Origin: Nitrosomonas sp.
GTDB lineage: Bacteria; Pseudomonadota; Gammaproteobacteria; Burkholderiales; Nitrosomonadaceae
Assembly: GCA_028577615.1 (NCBI GenBank)
Contig: JAJSDU010000001.1
Coordinates: 1 to 64,000 of the forward strand
DNA: 64,000 nt
Direction of reading: 5' to 3'
The notes beneath the pieces were generated by a model that saw only the letters and a program-made list of their open reading frames with translations, had not been told where the DNA came from and did not search any database. The position numbers were made by a program, and so were the translations under genes. Positions 60,244 to 64,000 of the stretch are shown here, piece by piece (the stretch's first letter is position 1; each line of letters opens with the position of its first letter).

Positions 60244-60624
60244 CTAATGTAAAACGCGAGGTGCTGTCAATATAAATTCGGGAATCGGAACGTCAAAATG
60301 AACACCGTCCTCAGCTGCCATCTGATAACTGCCTTTCATCGAACCGACCGATGCTGAGATGACAGTACCACTGGTATATTCGAACGTATCCCCTGGTTTA
60401 AGTACAGGCTGTTCGCCGACAACGCCCAGTCCACGTACTTCATGCACTGAGCCATCGCCATTGGTGATAATCCAGTGACGGCTGATCAGTTGCGAAGCAA
60501 CTGTACCTTTGTTGGCTATGGTAATGGTATAGGCGAATACATGCTGATCATTTTCCACATCTGACTGATCGGGTAAATAGACCGCTCGCACGCTGACATC
60601 GATTTCATATTTGTTTTCTGACAT
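60244..60624 (-). CDS. apaG: ApaG family protein
   Basis: A 126-residue DUF525/ApaG beta-sandwich protein. Signature stretches are YLPDQSDVENDQHVFAYTIT, HWIITNGDGSVHEVRGLGVVGEQP and GSMKGSYQMAAEDG. It has been linked to Co2+/Mg2+ handling and pyrophosphate compounds in other bacteria, with an uncertain reaction. The gene is divergent from rpe, and both promoters must lie in the 134-bp gap. It is not next to apaH in this genome. Confidence 0.95.
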   Translation of the reverse strand: MSENKYEIDVSVRAVYLPDQSDVENDQHVFAYTITIANKGTVASQLISRHWIITNGDGSVHEVRGLGVVGEQPVLKPGDTFEYTSGTVISASVGSMKGSYQMAAEDGVHFDVPIPEFILTAPRVLH

Positions 60625-60758
60625 GAGTCTTATTCCACACTATTTTCTGGATTGTATCAAGAACAAAATACGGTAATTTCTGAAACAATTTACTTCTCAT
60701 TAACGTGCAAGTCCATTTGCGGGTAAAATAGCGCATTTGATAATTTGAGAGGTTTTGT

Positions 60759-61436
60759 ATGTACCGTATAGCACCCAGTATTTTGTCAGCCAATTTTGCC
60801 AGACTTGGGGAAGAAATCACCAACGTTATCGATTCAGGGGCTGACATCATACATTTTGACGTGATGGATAATCATTATGTTCCTAATCTGACGATAGGGC
60901 CGCTGGTATGCGAAGCAATACGCCCGCTGACTGACGCGATGATCGATGTACACCTGATGGTGGAGCCGGTAGATCGCATTGTTCCCGATTTTGCCAAAGC
61001 GGGTGCGAATATTATTTCGTTTCATCCCGAGGCATCCAGACATATCGATCGTACCATTGGTCTCATCAAAGACCAGGGTTGTCTGGCTGGTCTGGTTTTT
61101 AATCCTGCTACGCCGCTGCACTATCTTGATCATGTGCTGGACAAGCTGGATCTGATTCTCATCATGTCGGTCAATCCCGGTTTTGGCGGACAGGCGTTTA
61201 TTCCTGAAGCGCTGAACAAACTCCGAGCCGTCCGCAAGCGTATTGATGAGAGCGGTAGATCGATCATGCTGGAAATTGATGGTGGTGTCAAAGTGGATAA
61301 CATCGCAGAAATTGCACGCGCGGGCGCTGACACTTTTGTAGCAGGGTCAGCAATCTATGGCGCAGGAAAAGACAGTGATCCGCATCGTTATGACACGGTC
61401 GTTTCAGCGCTGCGCGAAGAATTGAGCAAAGTATAA
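60759..61436 (+). CDS. rpe: Ribulose-phosphate 3-epimerase
   Basis: A 225-residue TIM-barrel enzyme interconverting ribulose 5-phosphate and xylulose 5-phosphate. Typical motifs are [27 protein letters not shown] (metal-binding His/Asp), [22 protein letters not shown] and EIDGGV. It heads rpe-gph-trpE, a conserved betaproteobacterial set. In an autotroph it would also serve the Calvin cycle. Confidence 0.98.
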   Translation: MYRIAPSILSANFARLGEEITNVIDSGADIIHFDVMDNHYVPNLTIGPLVCEAIRPLTDAMIDVHLMVEPVDRIVPDFAKAGANIISFHPEASRHIDRTIGLIKDQGCLAGLVFNPATPLHYLDHVLDKLDLILIMSVNPGFGGQAFIPEALNKLRAVRKRIDESGRSIMLEIDGGVKVDNIAEIARAGADTFVAGSAIYGAGKDSDPHRYDTVVSALREELSKV

Positions 61437-61474
61437 ATTTCAATAATTATTTCCAATAAACATGTCTGTAGAAC

Positions 61475-62218
61475 ATGTCTTTTTGTGATATGAATCAACA
61501 TATTTTTTCCTATGCCAGCAGTACTCTCGAAAAGCCGGTTTTTCCTCTGGCGGTCAAAGTCGTTATGATCGATTTGGACGGTACTTTGCTGGATACCGCT
61601 GAAGATCTCGCGCTGGCGGCCAACCTGATGCTTCGCGAACTGGGCAGGCCGGAACGTTCGGTTGAAACGATCAAATCCTATATCGGAAAGGGTATTCAGA
61701 GACTTGTCAAGCGCGCCTTGACTGGTGATTTAAACGGAGAACCCGAGCCGGATTTACTGGAAAAGGCACTGTCTATTTACAAGAAAAATTATGCTGAGAA
61801 TGTTCACGTCAAAACCAGGCCATTTCCGGGTGTCAAAGAGGGCGTTGAGCTTTTGAAGCAGGCTGGTTTTCATCTGGCCTGCATTACGAATAAATCGGAG
61901 ATCTTTACGCTGCCGCTGCTCAAATCAACCGGATTCCATGATTATTTTGAAATCATTCTGTCCGGCGATATTCTGCCGAAATGCAAACCCGATCCGATGC
62001 CGCTGACGCACATCTGCAAGCATTTTAATGTACAACCGCACGAGGCGATCCTGTTCGGTGATTCATTAAACGATGCCACAGCGGCGCGCGCAGCGGGTTG
62101 TCATATCTTTTGCGTGCCTTATGGTTACAACGAAGACCGTGATGTGCATGAACTGGACTGCGATGCGATTGTGCCCACTCTTGTGGAAGCTGCTCAATTA
62201 ATCGTCAAAGCGCCTTGA
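61475..62218 (+). CDS. gph: Phosphoglycolate phosphatase
   Basis: A 247-residue HAD-superfamily hydrolase. The nucleophile motif is IDLDGTLLDTAEDLA (near 32-46), motif II Thr lies in ACITNKS, and motif III/IV are KCKPDP and LFGDSLNDATAARAAGC. A leader of about 25 residues precedes the domain, so the start may lie later. It removes phosphate from 2-phosphoglycolate, made by the oxygenase side reaction of RuBisCO. The neighbours rpe and trpE keep the usual order. Confidence 0.95.
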   Translation: MSFCDMNQHIFSYASSTLEKPVFPLAVKVVMIDLDGTLLDTAEDLALAANLMLRELGRPERSVETIKSYIGKGIQRLVKRALTGDLNGEPEPDLLEKALSIYKKNYAENVHVKTRPFPGVKEGVELLKQAGFHLACITNKSEIFTLPLLKSTGFHDYFEIILSGDILPKCKPDPMPLTHICKHFNVQPHEAILFGDSLNDATAARAAGCHIFCVPYGYNEDRDVHELDCDAIVPTLVEAAQLIVKAP

Positions 62219-62256
62219 TCCTGTATGCTGCCGCTATTTGAACCGGCGTGTTTGAT

Positions 62257-62277
62257 AACACAATCTGAGTTTGTGTT
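62257..62277. terminator. Weak hairpin between gph and trpE
   Basis: AACACAA, a 7-nt loop, and TTGTGTT. It is AT-rich, has no T-run and overlaps the region just before trpE. It could attenuate, but no Trp-codon leader peptide was recognised. Confidence 0.25.
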
Positions 62278-62312
62278 TCCGCAGGCGCTATCCCTATCCC
62301 TGGAAGTATCCA

Positions 62313-63779
62313 ATGACTGAAAATGAATTTAATCAACTTGCAGAGAAAGGCTATAACCGGATTCCGGTTGTGCTGGAAACTTTTGCGGATTTGGATACGC
62401 CGCTTTCAATTTATCTGAAACTGGCCAATCAGCCTTATACCTACCTGCTGGAATCGGTGCAGGACGGCTCGCACTTTGGTCGTTACTCATTTGTCGGACT
62501 GCCCGCAACCTCGCGTATCGAAGCGCGTGGCAATCAGGTCACAGTGGTGAATAAGAACTGTGTCGAGGGAGAGACGGTAGATGATACGCTGGCCTATATC
62601 AGCAATTATCTGTCGAATTTCAACGTCGCACCAGTTGGAGAATTGCCTTGCGGCGGGCTGGTCGGTTATTTTTCGTATGACACTGTACGGTATATCGAGC
62701 ATAAGCTGGCAGGCCACGCCAGACCGGATGCACTCAATACACCGGATGTGTTGCTGCTGCTTTCGGAAGAAATTGCCGTAGTGGACAATTTGTCCGGAAA
62801 GCTGTATCTGGTGGTTTATGTCGATCCGGGCGTCGAAAATGCCTATCAGGCAGCCAGAAAGCGGTTGCGGACATTGCTGGCAAAATTACGTCAACCGATT
62901 GAAATTCCGGTTGAACAGGCGGTCAATCAGGAGACTGCTGTTTCCGAGTTTCAGGAAAGCAAGTTTATTGCCGCCGTCAAACGCGCCAAGCAATATATCT
63001 ACGACGGCGATATTATGCAGGTCGTCCTGTCGCAACGTACCAGCAAGCCGTATCATGCGTCAACGCTGGCATTGTACCGCGCGCTCAGGAGCCTCAATCC
63101 ATCACCGTACATGTTTTATTATCATTTTGATGATTTTCATGTTGTCGGAGCGTCACCCGAAATTCTGGTGCGTTTGAAAAACGATACCGTCACGGTCAGA
63201 CCGATAGCCGGAACGCGTCCGCGCGGCAACGATCCGCAGCAGGATGCCGAGTATGCCGCGGATTTACTGGCGGACCCCAAAGAGCTGGCGGAGCATGTCA
63301 TGCTGATGGATCTCGGGCGTAACGATGTCGGACGTGTTGCGCAGACCGGCAGTGTTAAAGTGACCGAGCACATGAATATTGAGAACTATTCGCATGTGAT
63401 GCATATCGTCTCTAACGTGGAAGGAAAGTTGAGAGACGGAATGAATGCCATGGACGTGCTGCGCGCCACATTTCCTGCGGGCACGGTCAGTGGAGCGCCC
63501 AAGGTTCGTGCGATGGAGATTATTGACGAGCTCGAAGTGTCTAAACGGGGTATCTATGCCGGCGCAGTAGGCTATCTTGGATTTAACGGCGATATGGATC
63601 TGGCGATCGCGATCCGGACGGGTGTCATTAAGGACGGCAAACTCTATGTTCAGGCGGGTGCTGGCATAGTCGCCGATTCAGTTCCGGAAAATGAGTGGAT
63701 AGAGACGCAGAACAAGGCCAAAGCGCTACTGCGAGCGGCTGAAATGGCCGAAAAGGGGCTGGATTATTCTTTCGATTAA
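62313..63779 (+). CDS. trpE: Anthranilate synthase component I
   Basis: A 488-residue chorismate-binding enzyme making anthranilate with the glutaminase subunit TrpG. The N-terminal domain has the feedback-sensing LLESVQDGSHFGRYSFVG. The catalytic part includes GDIMQVVLSQRTS, IAGTRPRG, DLGRNDVGRVA, and APKVRAMEIIDELE. ATG 62313 has GGAAG upstream and gives the usual start, whereas an earlier TTG at 62271 would add 14 residues. TrpG normally follows but does not begin in the remaining 221 bp. Confidence 0.97.
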   Translation: MTENEFNQLAEKGYNRIPVVLETFADLDTPLSIYLKLANQPYTYLLESVQDGSHFGRYSFVGLPATSRIEARGNQVTVVNKNCVEGETVDDTLAYISNYLSNFNVAPVGELPCGGLVGYFSYDTVRYIEHKLAGHARPDALNTPDVLLLLSEEIAVVDNLSGKLYLVVYVDPGVENAYQAARKRLRTLLAKLRQPIEIPVEQAVNQETAVSEFQESKFIAAVKRAKQYIYDGDIMQVVLSQRTSKPYHASTLALYRALRSLNPSPYMFYYHFDDFHVVGASPEILVRLKNDTVTVRPIAGTRPRGNDPQQDAEYAADLLADPKELAEHVMLMDLGRNDVGRVAQTGSVKVTEHMNIENYSHVMHIVSNVEGKLRDGMNAMDVLRATFPAGTVSGAPKVRAMEIIDELEVSKRGIYAGAVGYLGFNGDMDLAIAIRTGVIKDGKLYVQAGAGIVADSVPENEWIETQNKAKALLRAAEMAEKGLDYSFD

Positions 63780-64000
63780 GATTGTCTGAAAAACTATCTG
63801 CGTTGTCCTGCGGTATTAAGAACAGACTCAGGATGTTATTTATCAGACATAGACCCCGCTTTTTACCCGGTATATCCTGTGCTCGCTTTTTTATTTGTAC
63901 CGGCGTCTGGAACGTTTCTCAGCAATTGACTAGCAGGTTATCGTAATTTCCATGCGGGAAGTCATGCTGTCACGATAGCCTGCTAGATTCAGACAATCAT
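63780..64000. other. Right-edge region after trpE, with an imperfect inverted repeat
   Basis: No gene begins here that I can support. CTAGCAGGTTATCG (63930-63943) and CGATAGCCTGCTAG (63973-63986) form a 14-bp inverted repeat with one G:T-type mismatch around a 29-nt loop. It may be a terminator-like structure, an operator or the edge of an element outside the window. Confidence 0.45.

Overview
The window looks like a chromosomal segment of a betaproteobacterium, most likely a Nitrosomonas-type member of the Nitrosomonadales. This is inference from gene content: exosortase/PEP-CTERM features, an ectoine operon, the ftsK-lolA-rarA-serS order, fur/bamE/dapB, rpe-gph-trpE, and moderate GC with AT-rich intergenic gaps. 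No rRNA, tRNA, CRISPR array, complete insertion sequence or phage gene was seen.

Layout. 0.4-5.5 kb holds a four-gene carrier-protein cassette: a fold-III PLP decarboxylase facing a fused B12-dependent glutamate mutase, an AMP-forming ligase and an acyl carrier protein. By analogy with vicenistatin (VinH/I-VinN-VinL-VinO) and butirosin (BtrI/J/K) chemistry, it could convert glutamate to 3-methylaspartate, load it on the carrier and decarboxylate it to a beta-amino acyl thioester. 6.0-9.3 kb is ectABCD for ectoine and hydroxyectoine, but EctD has Tyr in place of an iron-ligand His. 9.4-14.2 kb has a PEP-CTERM protein with an FNR-type box upstream, a Na/Pi-type transporter, and three paralogous exported helical proteins, two of them divergent around a 141-bp inverted-repeat element.

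14.3-30.1 kb is mostly housekeeping: dapE, fadE-fadD, a lytic transglycosylase, fur, bamE, dapB, apaH, plsC, pilT-pilU and the AmmeMemoRadiSam trio. 30.2-39.1 kb carries comEC, an unassigned helical protein, serS, rarA, lolA (broken by one in-frame stop) and ftsK. 39.2-46.6 kb is an AT-richer envelope region: a degenerate GGDEF protein, an RDD protein, a Wzx-like flippase, two methyltransferases and an exosortase-A-type O-glycosylation ligase, separated by several gene-poor gaps. 46.7-51.9 kb has a secreted cyclophilin, a CBS-containing site-2 protease, and a compact CHAD-ParA-SixA cluster.

52.2-60.2 kb is a flagellar operon (flhB, flhA, flhF, flhG, fliA, motC, motD). The window ends with apaG, rpe, gph and trpE. 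Rpe and Gph fit a Calvin-cycle organism. pilTU, comEC and flagellar genes indicate twitching, DNA-uptake and swimming capacity.

The best targets for a second look are the methylaspartate-type carrier cassette, the CHAD-ParA-SixA cluster, the three-paralogue exported family with its inverted-repeat element, and four apparently damaged or repurposed genes (ectD, lolA, the GGDEF gene and flhG).
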